Assembly: GCF_004015185.1 (NCBI RefSeq)
Contig: NZ_CP025746.1
Span: 3,241,776 to 3,305,775, forward strand
Length of the DNA: 64,000 nucleotides
DNA from: Clostridium manihotivorum
GTDB taxonomy: Bacteria; Bacillota; Clostridia; Clostridiales; Clostridiaceae
Direction of reading: 5' to 3'
Part shown: in pieces, positions 42,704-52,184 of the stretch
How positions within the stretch are numbered: the stretch's first letter is position 1
Layout of the letters: the number at the start of each line of letters is the position of its first letter
Notes under the pieces: model-generated
Seen by the model: the letters and a program-made list of their open reading frames with translations, nothing else
The model's database searches: none
Told to the model about the DNA's origin: nothing
Translations under genes and position numbers: made by a program

Positions 42704-43039
42704 TTAGTGTTTCCAGGACATAAGACCTCTGTTAAGATGATAAATTTGAGTAAAATTGTTATTAACAAGTGATTTTACTGCAGATGGACTTCTTCCACCT
42801 GATGTACAGTGTACAAGAATAGGGGTATCTTTATATTTTTCTAATTCTTTAATTCTTGTAGATAGCTGCTGAACGGGTATGTTCTTAGCTTTAGGTATAT
42901 GACCCGACTCAAATTCACCTTTGGTTCTTACATCAAGAATAATCATATTTTTATTTTCATTTATTAATTTATAAGCTTCATCAGCATTGACATTCTTGAC
43001 ATTTTTATTATTAAACATGAAAAATCTTTTTCTAAGCAT
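42704..43039 (-). CDS. Rhodanese-like domain protein
   Basis: A single rhodanese domain of about 110 residues with LDVRTKGEFESGHIPKA and active-site loop HCTSGGRS (catalytic Cys). It may move sulfane sulfur or act on persulfides. No good ribosome site precedes either the ATG at 43039 or the one at 43018. Promoter P27 would start the mRNA about 4 bases before 43039, so translation is leaderless or begins at 43018. Confidence 0.88.
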   Translation of the reverse strand: MLRKRFFMFNNKNVKNVNADEAYKLINENKNMIILDVRTKGEFESGHIPKAKNIPVQQLSTRIKELEKYKDTPILVHCTSGGRSPSAVKSLVNNNFTQIYHLNRGLMSWKH

Positions 43040-43049
43040 TGTGAAGACA

Positions 43050-43082
43050 ATAAAAGCAAGTAAATGTGATGAATTTGTGAAA
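43050..43082 (-). promoter_or_regulatory. Regulon promoter P27 (degenerate tandem box)
   Basis: Minus strand: TTTCACA-N4-CATCACA, 9 bases, TTTTAT; spacing fits, sequence is the weakest of the set. Confidence 0.5.
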
Positions 43083-43184
43083 TTATTTTTTAAAGATTTA
43101 TTTGGTACTAAGTAAAGTTGCTATATGGAATATTTAAAATAAATAAGGAATAGAATATTATGTATTTATTTTTAGGAGGCAAAT

Positions 43185-43715
43185 ATGCCAGGTGATATTT
43201 CAAAGCATACAAAATATATTGTTAACTTACCTTATCCAGAACCAAGGATCGAAAGACCAAATGTACAGTATGCAAATATTCTTCTAAAGGATTACTCAGG
43301 AGATGTAAGTGAGTTTACAGCAATTAACTTATATGTATATCAGCATTTTGTAAGTGATGGTGAATATGAGGACTACGCAGAGCTTGTTGGTGGAGTATCT
43401 ATGGCTGAAATGAAGCATCTAGAACTTTTAGGAGAGACTATTAAGCTATTAGGAATTAAACCAATATATATTGATAATGCTTGCCCTCCTGGGAGGCTTT
43501 GGACTCCTAGATATGTTAACTTTACTACGTTTATAACAGAAATGATAATGGAAGATATTCAGTCTGAACAGAAGGCTATAGAAAACTACAGGTATCATTT
43601 AACATTAATACAAGATAGATATATAAGAGAGCTACTGGAAAGAATAATTCTTGATGAAGAACTACATGTTAAATTATTTAAACAATTATATGAAAAATAT
43701 AGTAACAGATATTAA
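43185..43715 (+). CDS. Ferritin-like/CotJC-type protein
   Basis: A 176-residue protein without signal peptide; helices carry the ferritin-like metal ligands (SEFTAINLYVYQHF, MAEMKHLELLG, SEQKAIENYRYH, LDEELHVKLF). The start PGDISKHTKYIVNLPYPEP and NACPPGRLW resemble manganese-catalase/CotJC-like clostridial proteins. A di-metal site for peroxide or oxygen handling is likely but not proven. AGGAGG precedes the ATG. Confidence 0.82.
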   Translation: MPGDISKHTKYIVNLPYPEPRIERPNVQYANILLKDYSGDVSEFTAINLYVYQHFVSDGEYEDYAELVGGVSMAEMKHLELLGETIKLLGIKPIYIDNACPPGRLWTPRYVNFTTFITEMIMEDIQSEQKAIENYRYHLTLIQDRYIRELLERIILDEELHVKLFKQLYEKYSNRY

Positions 43716-43722
43716 AATTAGT

Positions 43723-43763
43723 AAAAGCACCTGTAAGTATTAAACGACTTGCAGGTGCTTTTA
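43723..43763. terminator. Terminator between convergent ferritin-like and EamA genes
   Basis: AAAAGCACCTGTAAGT/ACTTGCAGGTGCTTTT stem. Confidence 0.88.
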
Positions 43764-43781
43764 TGAAACATATGAAATAAT

Positions 43782-44834
43782 TTAGTGGACATGACAATGA
43801 TGAATATCTGATTTATGTTTATGAGTATGTGTAAATTTTTCATGGGTATGGATATGAATATGTTCTCCTATAACAGGTTCAGGATGAATATGGTTATGAT
43901 GGTTATCATCATGACTATGGATATGCTCATGAATTAATAAAATATGGGTATGCTTATGGAAATGCTCTTCTGTTGAAGCAAAATATGCTCCTATAAGCAT
44001 AACTGCTAAGGCAACAATAAATGATAATGTTGGTACTTCTTTAAAAATTATTAATGATAGTCCAACACCAATAAATGGTGCTATAGCATAATAGGCGCTG
44101 GTCTTTGCTGCTCCTAAGTATCTTTGAGCATGAATATATAAGAAAATACTTAATCCATAAGCGAAAAATCCTAATATAAGGGCTGCTATGATATAAGAAG
44201 TATTACTAATTTTCTCACCTAATAATAATGAAATTAGCAATGAACCAATTCCAGAACCAAACCCCTTAATAACAACGACTTGTAATGGATCTTTTATAGA
44301 TAACTTTCTTGTGCAGTTATTCTCAAGTCCCCAGCAGATACATGCTAGCAGTACAAAAATTGAACCAAAAGAAAAAGAAAAACTGCTTGCATCTTCTACA
44401 GATAAGATAATACTTGATAAAGTAATTAAGAATATAGCACCCCAGAGTCTTTTGCTGATAGATTCCTTAAAAATTAGTAAAGCGATTAATGATGTCGCTA
44501 CAATTTCAAAATTATTAAGTAATGACACGTTAGCAGGAGTTGTCATAGTAAGTCCTACCATTAATAAAATAGGGGCTGCAATATCTAATATAACCATGCC
44601 GATTGTATAGGGCAGTTCTTGTTTAGTAAGTTTCCCTTCTGCTTTTTCTTTATACTTCTTCCCCTTGGCAAAGCTAACAAAGAACATTCCAATTCCTGCG
44701 CCAAGATATAGAAATGAAGCCATGAGTGTAGGAGGAATCTCCTTTAATAATAGTTTTGATATAGGAGAACTAATCGCATATAATCCTGCTGCTAAAACAG
44801 CAAAAAATACAGATTTATGTTGTCTAACTTCCAC
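43782..44834 (-). CDS. EamA-family transporter with long His-rich tail
   Basis: A 350-residue protein: ten helices in two EamA repeats (drug/metabolite transporter type), then a cytosolic tail of about 60 residues packed with His (HTHILLIHEHIHSHDDNHHNH and more). The tail likely binds Ni, Zn, Co or Cu, so metal export or sensing is plausible; other EamA proteins carry amino acids or nucleotides. GGGAGGTG lies 6 bases before the GTG at 44834. An ATG at 44885 also has AGGAGG 8 bases upstream, giving a 17-residue longer form. Confidence 0.82.
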   Translation of the reverse strand: MEVRQHKSVFFAVLAAGLYAISSPISKLLLKEIPPTLMASFLYLGAGIGMFFVSFAKGKKYKEKAEGKLTKQELPYTIGMVILDIAAPILLMVGLTMTTPANVSLLNNFEIVATSLIALLIFKESISKRLWGAIFLITLSSIILSVEDASSFSFSFGSIFVLLACICWGLENNCTRKLSIKDPLQVVVIKGFGSGIGSLLISLLLGEKISNTSYIIAALILGFFAYGLSIFLYIHAQRYLGAAKTSAYYAIAPFIGVGLSLIIFKEVPTLSFIVALAVMLIGAYFASTEEHFHKHTHILLIHEHIHSHDDNHHNHIHPEPVIGEHIHIHTHEKFTHTHKHKSDIHHCHVH

Positions 44835-44888
44835 TATATTCACCTCCCAAAAACTATTTAATAAACTTTTCATTCCAGCTTGCATATA

Positions 44889-44934
44889 TATGTCCTCCTT
44901 GCTATCCCGTATAGGAGGATATATATATTATAGC
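44889..44934 (-). promoter_or_regulatory. Hairpin hiding a ribosome site upstream of the EamA gene
   Basis: Minus strand: TATATATCCTCCT pairs with AGGAGGACATATATA around a 13-base loop, covering the AGGAGG used by the ATG at 44885. It could control the long form of the transporter. Confidence 0.45.
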
Positions 44935-44981
44935 ACCATTTCGTTGAAATCTAAAAATATAGAAAACTTTTTTATTGCAAA

Positions 44982-44997
44982 TACATTTATAAATGTA
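44982..44997. repeat. Perfect 16-bp palindrome TACATTTATAAATGTA
   Basis: Operator-like palindrome in the 374-base gap 44835-45208. The gap also holds a 16-codon frame at 45075 ([16 protein letters not shown]) with a GAGGTG site, too short to call. Confidence 0.5.
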
Positions 44998-45208
44998 ATC
45001 AATATCACTAAAGTTCATCCTTTGAATATATTATAGTGAACAAGCCTATAAGCTTAAAAAGAGGTGTATCTTTAATGGATATTTGCCAATACACTAAATT
45101 TACTCTTGTTGAAGATAAGGTATAGCGAAACTAAATAACAAACTACTAACAGTATTAGACATAGAGTTGTTCTTTGATTATGATTCAAAAAAGGAGGAGA
45201 GGATTTAT

Positions 45209-46921
45209 ATGAAATGGTTTAATGACATGAAAATTAAAGTTAAGTTAGTGGGTGGGTTTACATTAGTATCTTTGCTTATAGGTATTGTTGCTATAACTGG
45301 AATTTCTGATATGTCTAAAATCAATAATAATGCAATTAATATGTATGAAAAAAATTTGATACCCATAAATCAATTAAAAACCATAAATGAGAATTTGTTA
45401 CAAATTAGGGGTAATATCTTATTGATCCTTGACAAAGATAATAGATATAGGCTTTCAGAGTTACAAGAAGAGATAAATGATTTTAAACTAGAAAATGATC
45501 AACTTATGGTAAGCTTTGAGAAAATAAATTTGACATCCGAAGAAGAAAAAATATATGACGAATTTAAAGAAGGAATTAAGAACTATAGAACCTCTAGAGA
45601 AGATATAATAAATTTAGTTAAAGAAAATAATTATGAAAAAGCAAAGGAAGCGTTCCCTAAAGTTTCAGATATAAGAAAAGAAATGTCAAGCACTTTAAAT
45701 AACCTTGTAAAACTATTTATAATTCATGCACAACAAGCAAATGATAATAATCAATCTATTTATTCATCAGCCTTTAAAATGGCAACTATACTTTCTATAT
45801 GTGTATTAATTATAGCTGTGAGTTTAGGTTTATTTATATCTACAAAAATAAGTAGTCAGCTAAAGAAAGTATTAACTTTTGCAAGGTCACTAGGTAGTGG
45901 TGACTTAACTCAAAATATTGATATAGATACTAAAGATGAAATAGGCATATTGGTAAAAGAATTAAATAAAGCAGTAAAAAATACAAGAAGTTTAATTGAG
46001 GAATTAACTAATAGTGCAGAAGCAATGGGAGCGTCTAGTGAGGAACTTTCTTCAACTATTGAAGAGATATTATCTAAAATGGAAATAATGAATCAATCGA
46101 CCAAACAGATATCTAAGGGATCAGAAGAATTAAGTGCTTCTACTCAGGAAATAAATGCATCTATAGAAGAGATCGGTTCTACATCTAGTCAACTTGACAG
46201 AAAGTCTAAAGATGCAAGTCATAATGCAAATGAAATTAAAGTACGTGCTGTTGAAGTTAAAGATAAGAGTTCAAAGTCAATAGAGGATACTAATAATCTT
46301 TATAAAGACAAGCAGATAAAGATTTTAAAAGCCATAGATGATGGCAAGGTAGTAGAACAGATAAAAATAATGGGTGATACTATAAGTTCTATAGCAGCCC
46401 AAACTAATTTGTTATCTCTAAACGCAGCTATAGAAGCTGCCAGGGCAGGAGAACAGGGGAGAGGATTTGCTGTTGTAGCATCAGAGGTGCGAAAACTTGC
46501 GGAGCAATCTGCTGCTACAGTAAAACAAATACAAGATATAGTGGATCAAGTTCAACAATCATTTAATAATTTATCAAAAAATGCTCAAGAAGTGCTTGGC
46601 TTTATAGAGCAAGATGTTAAGCCAGATTATGATTTTATGATAAAGACTGGAAAACAGTATGAAGAAGACTCTAATTACTTTAGTGAAATATCTAAAGAGA
46701 TTTCACAGGCAACACGATCTATGGCAGAAGCTATAGATCAAGTTACTAATGCAATACAAACAGTAGCTGCGTCTGCACAAGAATCATCATCTAGTTCTCA
46801 GGAAATATTAAGTAGTGTTGATGAAACTACATCAGCAATTGAGCAGATCGCAAAAGCTACACAAGCACAGGCTGAAATGGCAGAGAAACTTACTAGTATG
46901 ATTCAAAAGTTTAGAGTATAA
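45209..46921 (+). CDS. Methyl-accepting chemotaxis protein 2
   Basis: A 570-residue receptor: helix (10-30), 4HB_MCP ligand domain (33-185), helix (190-212), HAMP, and signalling domain with [34 protein letters not shown]. The ATG at 45209 has AGGAGGAGAGG about 10 bases upstream. It is a lone gene with a terminator. Ligand unknown. Confidence 0.94.
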   Translation: MKWFNDMKIKVKLVGGFTLVSLLIGIVAITGISDMSKINNNAINMYEKNLIPINQLKTINENLLQIRGNILLILDKDNRYRLSELQEEINDFKLENDQLMVSFEKINLTSEEEKIYDEFKEGIKNYRTSREDIINLVKENNYEKAKEAFPKVSDIRKEMSSTLNNLVKLFIIHAQQANDNNQSIYSSAFKMATILSICVLIIAVSLGLFISTKISSQLKKVLTFARSLGSGDLTQNIDIDTKDEIGILVKELNKAVKNTRSLIEELTNSAEAMGASSEELSSTIEEILSKMEIMNQSTKQISKGSEELSASTQEINASIEEIGSTSSQLDRKSKDASHNANEIKVRAVEVKDKSSKSIEDTNNLYKDKQIKILKAIDDGKVVEQIKIMGDTISSIAAQTNLLSLNAAIEAARAGEQGRGFAVVASEVRKLAEQSAATVKQIQDIVDQVQQSFNNLSKNAQEVLGFIEQDVKPDYDFMIKTGKQYEEDSNYFSEISKEISQATRSMAEAIDQVTNAIQTVAASAQESSSSSQEILSSVDETTSAIEQIAKATQAQAEMAEKLTSMIQKFRV

Positions 46922-47004
46922 CGCAACATTCATAGATTTATAGATGTTTTATTACTTTAGTATATTGTTATATTGCAGAAAAATTTACTTCTATAAAAAA
47001 GATA

Positions 47005-47059
47005 AATACCAGAAATCCTAGGTGAAAAATCTATCTTGGGATTTCTGGTATTCATATTT
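47005..47059 (+). terminator. Terminator of chemotaxis protein 2
   Basis: AATACCAGAAATCC/GGATTTCTGGTATT stem with a 20-base loop and T-rich tail. Confidence 0.82.
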
Positions 47060-47104
47060 ATATATTATAATCTTTGCCCATAAAATCTCCAGATATGAAT
47101 GTGT

Positions 47105-47170
47105 ATCAGAGGGTACGAACGGGGTGAGAGGTCGGTGAGTGAAGCAAACATTCGCCTCCTCGATTGGAAT
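47105..47170. other. Unexplained less AT-rich, structured patch
   Basis: Between chemotaxis protein 2 and the ABC operon the base composition rises and an imperfect hairpin forms (GAGAGG..GTGAGTG with CATTCGCCTCCTC). No open frame fits. It may be a remnant of a mobile element or a structured RNA. Confidence 0.3.
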
Positions 47171-47243
47171 AACTGTGGAGTATCAATAAAGTTGTTGTGT
47201 AATTTAAAATGGACTTCTTAAAATAATGTAATTATTTTTGTAG

Positions 47244-47299
47244 TTTTAATCTAATTTTAATCTTAATTTTAATCCTTTTTAATTTAGGAAATTTAATAT
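47244..47299 (+). promoter_or_regulatory. Second-type regulon promoter (TTTTAATC boxes)
   Basis: Four TTTTAAT(C/T) boxes at 47244, 47255, 47267 and 47277, then 9 bases and TAATAT. It drives the ABC transporter operon and likely the regulator-kinase pair downstream. Confidence 0.7.
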
Positions 47300-47350
47300 A
47301 CAAATATAAGTTAAGAGATATTGAAACTAAGCTAAAAGGAGGTAAAGATT

Positions 47351-48301
47351 TTGATTAAAACTGAAAATCTGACTATGACATATAAAAATGGATTTACAGC
47401 AGTAAAAAACTTAAGTCTGAATGTTGCAGAAGGAGATATTTTTGGTTTTCTTGGTCCCAATGGGGCAGGAAAAACCACAACTATTAGAATGTTAACGGGA
47501 TTATTAAAACCAAGTAGTGGAAAAGTTTTTGTTAATGAACTTGATGTTGCTTCAAACGAAAATGAGGTTAAGAAAATAATAGGGGTTGTGCCAGAATCTC
47601 ATGGTTACTACAATTGGATGACCAGTGTAGAGTACCTTAGCTATTTTGCTGAACTCTTTGGAAAAGATAAATCAAAATATACAAAGCATATTGAATATTT
47701 ACTAGAAAAAGTAGGATTAAGTGATAAGAAAAAAGTTCCTATAGGTCATTATTCAAGGGGTATGAAGCAACGACTTGGTATTGCTAAATCTCTTATAAAT
47801 AATCCTAAAATAATTTTTCTTGATGAGCCTACTTTAGGACTTGACCCAATAGGACAGAAGGATATTCAAAATCTTATTTTTGAAATAAATAAAGTAATGA
47901 ATGTAACAGTATTTATTACATCTCATTTACTTAAAGATATTGAAGTGCTCTGTAATAAAGTTTCAATAGTTCAAAATGGAGAACTTATAGAGCAGGGAAG
48001 TATTAAGGAACTTCAGGATAAGTATTCTGAAAATGAAACAATAAAACTTAAAACATCTGATAATATAAAGGTGTATCAGTTTTTAAAAGAAAATAAGATG
48101 TTTACTGGATTGGAGTTAAAAGACGATAATATATACATTTATGTCAATAAAGCCTGTAACAATAATTTGTTAAATGAAGCAAAGCATTATATCGTCGAAA
48201 AGTTGTTTGTGAATTCTATTGACATCCATGAGATAGGCAAAGTAGAGACAACGATAGAAGATATATTTTTTAAACTTACTGATAAGAAGGTGAGAAATTA
48301 A
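47351..48301 (+). CDS. ABC transporter ATP-binding protein
   Basis: A 316-residue ATPase: Walker A GPNGAGKTT, Q-loop, signature YSRGMKQRLG, Walker B IIFLDEPTLGLD and H-switch TSHLL, plus a C-terminal extension of about 90 residues typical of exporter or lantibiotic-immunity types. Start is TTG with AAAGGAGG. It overlaps in operon with the permease at 48303 and accessory genes, so it likely powers export of a peptide, lipid or antibiotic. Confidence 0.95.
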   Translation: MIKTENLTMTYKNGFTAVKNLSLNVAEGDIFGFLGPNGAGKTTTIRMLTGLLKPSSGKVFVNELDVASNENEVKKIIGVVPESHGYYNWMTSVEYLSYFAELFGKDKSKYTKHIEYLLEKVGLSDKKKVPIGHYSRGMKQRLGIAKSLINNPKIIFLDEPTLGLDPIGQKDIQNLIFEINKVMNVTVFITSHLLKDIEVLCNKVSIVQNGELIEQGSIKELQDKYSENETIKLKTSDNIKVYQFLKENKMFTGLELKDDNIYIYVNKACNNNLLNEAKHYIVEKLFVNSIDIHEIGKVETTIEDIFFKLTDKKVRN

Positions 48302-48302
48302 T

Positions 48303-49061
48303 ATGAATCTTTCAATTATTAAAAAGGAACTTAGAGAAAACTTTTATGCTATGAAAGGGAACTTATGGTTAATTATTATAGCAATTATATTTAGCATAAT
48401 GTCTTATAGCTTTGTATCTGTGAAAGAGTTAAGTCTACTTGCTCAAACAGAAGTTATAGTTACAATGGGGAAATTAGTTATAGGATTAGCATTACTTATA
48501 ACAATAGTTCTTGCTGCAGTAACTTTTTCAAATGAAAAAGAAGAAAGTACTCTTGAAAGTTTGATGCTTACACCTGTACCAAAGATGCAGGTAGCTTTTG
48601 CAAAACTAATTGGAGTGCTTTTGATGGGAATATCTGTTTTTGCCATAGCAATTCCATATATATCAACATTAAGCTATGGAACAGGACTTATTGCTAGAGC
48701 AGTAATTTTTATTGTTGTTATAGGTAGTATTGTAGCATTTTCTTATGCCAATATTTCTATTACTCTTTCAATTTTATTGGGTTCATCTAAGAGCTCTATA
48801 ATAACTTCTATAATATTTTTTATACTGACTGGACTGCCGAGCTTATTATCAACTTCAATTAAAAAAGCAGGTTTTGGAGCGGTGATTGAAAAGATTAGTC
48901 CATTATCTAATACATTTAACCTTATGAAAGCTGTAATAATTGAAAAACAGGGCTTTGCTGGAATGACTAAGTTCATAATTCCAATATTAATATTTGCAGT
49001 TTTGTCCTATATATTTTTAATCTACGGAACAAAGAAAATCGCATTCAAAGGAGGAGAATAG
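48303..49061 (+). CDS. ABC transporter permease (ABC-2 type)
   Basis: A 252-residue membrane protein with six helices and the ABC-2 block EKEESTLESLMLTPVPKMQ between helices 2 and 3. It partners the ATPase one base upstream. Substrate unknown. Confidence 0.9.
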   Translation: MNLSIIKKELRENFYAMKGNLWLIIIAIIFSIMSYSFVSVKELSLLAQTEVIVTMGKLVIGLALLITIVLAAVTFSNEKEESTLESLMLTPVPKMQVAFAKLIGVLLMGISVFAIAIPYISTLSYGTGLIARAVIFIVVIGSIVAFSYANISITLSILLGSSKSSIITSIIFFILTGLPSLLSTSIKKAGFGAVIEKISPLSNTFNLMKAVIIEKQGFAGMTKFIIPILIFAVLSYIFLIYGTKKIAFKGGE

Positions 49062-49062
49062 T

Positions 49063-49608
49063 ATGAGGAGGATATATATAGCAATTACAATGTTTTTGAT
49101 TCTGGCTTTATATCCATTAACAAATGTTTATGCTAAGGATTTAAATACAGATAAATTAAGTATATCCATAACATCTCCTTCTGCGGTTAAAGATTACCCA
49201 GGAAAAGAAGAATTAGTTAAAGCAGAAGTGAAAAATAACACGGATAAGCCTATAAAGGATTTACTTGTTTATATAACTATGGCAGATATAAAAAAGAATA
49301 TGACCGTTAACTTAGAAGATTACAGTGCAGATAAACCTGTAAAGGTAGATATACTTAATCCGGGGGAAACAAAAGTTATAGAACTTCCTATACGGTTTGT
49401 ATATACCAGTAATTATTATCTTTATACTACAGCGGTTTCTAAAGAATATAATCAAATTATTTCAAGCGATGCTATTCCTATAGAGATTATGGGAAATACA
49501 AAAGTTGATAAAAATATGGTGTTGATAATATCTTATGTAGAGCCAATCCTATTAGCATTAGGAACAGTATTTATAATGCTAAAAAAGAAATACACTAAGA
49601 CAACATAA
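49063..49608 (+). CDS. Membrane-anchored beta-sandwich accessory protein
   Basis: A 181-residue protein: signal peptide (1-24, VYAKD), an external Ig-like/NEW3-type domain (about 30-140; KAEVKNNTDKPIKDL, NPGETKVIELP), and a C-terminal membrane helix (about 153-172) with basic tail. It overlaps the operon with the permease by one base spacing, so it likely modulates the transporter outside the membrane. Family is tentative. Confidence 0.78.
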   Translation: MRRIYIAITMFLILALYPLTNVYAKDLNTDKLSISITSPSAVKDYPGKEELVKAEVKNNTDKPIKDLLVYITMADIKKNMTVNLEDYSADKPVKVDILNPGETKVIELPIRFVYTSNYYLYTTAVSKEYNQIISSDAIPIEIMGNTKVDKNMVLIISYVEPILLALGTVFIMLKKKYTKTT

Positions 49609-49652
49609 AATCAAGAATTAAAATATTGTTTATCTGACAGGAGGAAAATATA

Positions 49653-50054
49653 ATGAAAAATATTTTTATAAAAGTAAAGGAATTTTGTAGGAACTATAAA
49701 AAAAGGATCATAAAGATTATATCAATCAGTATTGCAGCGGTAATAATTGTGGGGGGATCAATAGCTGGAGTAGTATATTCTAAGGCAAAAGGCAACTTAA
49801 AATATACACAAGATCAGCTACAGCAAATTGCTTTAGGTAAGGTGCCTGGTGAGGTTATAAATGTAGAAAAAGAATTGAATTTTGAGGAAGCAGTTTATGA
49901 ATACGAGTTTAATATTAAAGACAAAGAGAATATGCTTCAGAGAGTAAAGGTGGATTCTAAAAATGGTGTAATATTAAAATTAGACAATGAGAAATCTAAG
50001 GGTGAAAATAGAAATGGTCACGATAAAGAGGAAGGTAACCGTGGCGAAGACTAG
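49653..50054 (+). CDS. PepSY-domain membrane protein
   Basis: A 133-residue protein: one membrane helix (about 20-42) and an external PepSY domain (ALGKVPGEVINVEKELNFEEAVYEYEFNI). PepSY modules often inhibit proteases or regulate sensor systems. The tail is highly charged. AGGAGG precedes the ATG. It lies just before a two-component pair whose sensor it may influence. Confidence 0.87.
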   Translation: MKNIFIKVKEFCRNYKKRIIKIISISIAAVIIVGGSIAGVVYSKAKGNLKYTQDQLQQIALGKVPGEVINVEKELNFEEAVYEYEFNIKDKENMLQRVKVDSKNGVILKLDNEKSKGENRNGHDKEEGNRGED

Positions 50055-50077
50055 CAAAATAGTATATATTAGTATTT

Positions 50078-50105
50078 AGTAGTGAGCTATCAGCTCACTA
50101 CTTTC
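50078..50105 (+). terminator. Attenuator-like hairpin before regulator 3
   Basis: Eleven-bp stem AGTAGTGAGCT with 3-base loop, then TTTCTT; likely partial termination inside the operon. Confidence 0.65.
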
Positions 50106-50121
50106 TTATGGAGGTGTTAAA

Positions 50122-50802
50122 GTGAGAGACTTTAATATTTTATTAGTAGAAGATGAAAAACAGATGTCTATGTTTATAGAAATGGAATTAACGCATGAAG
50201 GGTATAAGGTAGACACAGCTTACGATGGGAGAGAAGGGCTGAAAAAGGCGGAGAATAATAAATACAATTTAATGCTTTTAGACATAATGATTCCCAATTT
50301 AAATGGAATAGAAGTTTGTAAAAGAATAAGACAATTTTCTATGGTACCTATAATAATGTTAACTGCCAAAAGTGATGTGTCCGATAAAGTAATAGGACTG
50401 GATGTAGGAGCCAATGATTATCTTACTAAGCCCTTTGCGATAGAGGAGCTTTTAGCTAGAATAAGAGTTTATGAAAGAGATAAGTCTATAATTAATAAGA
50501 TTGAGGAACTTAAAGTGAAAGATATTCTTATGGACAACAAAACTCATCAAGTATGGAGAAATGGAAAAGAAATAGAACTTACAAAAAAAGAATATGACAT
50601 TTTGGAAATGCTTATCAGGAATAAAAATATAGTTCTTTCAAGGGAACAGCTTATTGAGAATATATGGGGATATGATTATGTAGGTGACACTAATGTGGTG
50701 GATGTATTTATAAGATATTTACGAAGTAAAATTGATGAAGGATTTGATGAAAAGCTTATTACTACTATAAGAGGAGTAGGATATGTAATTAAGGGTGATT
50801 GA
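50122..50802 (+). CDS. OmpR-family response regulator 3
   Basis: A 226-residue regulator: receiver with EDE, phosphoacceptor Asp54 in LLDIMIP, LTAK and KPF, then winged helix. Its recognition helix (YVGDTNVVDVFIRYLRSK) differs from regulators 1 and 2, which fits the different TTTTAATC box in this half. Start is GTG with GGAGGTG. Translationally coupled to the kinase that follows. Confidence 0.93.
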   Translation: MRDFNILLVEDEKQMSMFIEMELTHEGYKVDTAYDGREGLKKAENNKYNLMLLDIMIPNLNGIEVCKRIRQFSMVPIIMLTAKSDVSDKVIGLDVGANDYLTKPFAIEELLARIRVYERDKSIINKIEELKVKDILMDNKTHQVWRNGKEIELTKKEYDILEMLIRNKNIVLSREQLIENIWGYDYVGDTNVVDVFIRYLRSKIDEGFDEKLITTIRGVGYVIKGD

Positions 50803-52184
50803 TGATGAATTTTAAAATTATTAAAAATGCTAAAATTTCGGTGAAGCTTACAATAATATATGCGTTTATGTTTTCGTTACTCCTGCTGGCTTTAAATGCT
50901 TCAATTCTATATGGAGTTAAATACTATCTTTATAGTCAGAGCAACAAGCAACTTGAAGATATAAAAACTATATTAACAAATAAGATTACAAGCCAAAATG
51001 AACATATCAATTTATCTGACAAAGAAATAGTTACAGATATTCCTTCAAATGAAAATATTCATATAAGGATAATACAACGAGACGGAAATGTTATCAATTC
51101 TTCGGATAAATTTAAGTATAAGGTTGAAATAAAGGAAACTTATGGAAAAGTACTAAAAAAAGAAGCAGGGGAAAAACATATACTATTTGAGAACATAAGG
51201 ATTGATAATAAGGATTATGGGGCTGTATATTTACAAATAGTTAAAGATATGGATAATGAGTATGATTTTATGAAAATTTTATTTGTACTCATGGGCATAG
51301 CAGATTTTATTGGTGTAATTGCTTCGATTATTATAGGATACATTATAAGTAAGAAAATGCTAAAACCAATTGATTATATTACTAAAGCTGCAGAAAGCAT
51401 AAGCATTAACAATCTAAGAGAACGAATTATAGTAAAAGGTCCTGAAGATGAGCTAAAAAGACTTGGAAATACTTTCAATAAAATGATAGATAGACTTCAA
51501 GAATCTTTTAATAGACAAATTCAGTTTGTATCAGATGCTTCTCACGAACTTAGAACTCCTATAGCAGTTATACAAGGTTATGCAAATTTACTTGATAGAT
51601 GGGGCAAGGATGATAAGGAAGCTTTAGATAAATCTATATATGCCATTAAATTTGAGGCTGATAATATGGGCAACCTAGTTGAGAGACTATTGTTTCTTGC
51701 TAAAGGTGATAGTGGAAAGCAAAAACTAGAAAAGCAAGAATTTTGGCTTAATGAGTTAATTAATGAAGTTGTAGCGGAAAGTAAATTAATAGCTTCTAAT
51801 AGAATAATAACAAATAATAATAATGATACTTTAAAAGTTTTGGCAGATCAGAAGATGATAAAACAAATGCTTAGGATATTTATTGAAAATAGTATTAAAT
51901 TTACATCAGAACAAGGAACAATTGATATAAGCTCAAAGATAAAAGATAAAGGCATAGAGATAACTGTTAGTGATAACGGTATAGGTATACCTAAAGAAGA
52001 AGTTAGAAGTATTTTTGATAGATTTTATACTGTAGATAAATCAAGATCTAAAGACAAAGGGGGGAGTGGGCTAGGATTGTCTATAGCAAAATGGATTGTT
52101 GATATGCACCAAGGTTGTATAGAAGTTGACAGTACTGAGGGGAAGGGAACAACAATATCTGTTAATCTTGAGAGGATAGAGTAA
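50802..52184 (+). CDS. Sensor histidine kinase 3
   Basis: A kinase of about 460 residues: helices near 15-38 and 165-188 around a sensor domain, HAMP, H-box (SDASHELRTP) and HATPase blocks (IFIENSIKF, DNGIGI, FDRFYT, GSGLGLSI). Its ATG overlaps the regulator stop codon (TGATG). The arrangement resembles ArlS/CssS-like envelope sensors, but the signal is unknown. Confidence 0.93.
   Translation: MMNFKIIKNAKISVKLTIIYAFMFSLLLLALNASILYGVKYYLYSQSNKQLEDIKTILTNKITSQNEHINLSDKEIVTDIPSNENIHIRIIQRDGNVINSSDKFKYKVEIKETYGKVLKKEAGEKHILFENIRIDNKDYGAVYLQIVKDMDNEYDFMKILFVLMGIADFIGVIASIIIGYIISKKMLKPIDYITKAAESISINNLRERIIVKGPEDELKRLGNTFNKMIDRLQESFNRQIQFVSDASHELRTPIAVIQGYANLLDRWGKDDKEALDKSIYAIKFEADNMGNLVERLLFLAKGDSGKQKLEKQEFWLNELINEVVAESKLIASNRIITNNNNDTLKVLADQKMIKQMLRIFIENSIKFTSEQGTIDISSKIKDKGIEITVSDNGIGIPKEEVRSIFDRFYTVDKSRSKDKGGSGLGLSIAKWIVDMHQGCIEVDSTEGKGTTISVNLERIE

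Noticed and set aside
45075..45125. 16-codon frame [16 protein letters not shown]
   Set aside because: It has a ribosome-like site, but it is too short and has no recognised homology; mentioned only in the gap note.
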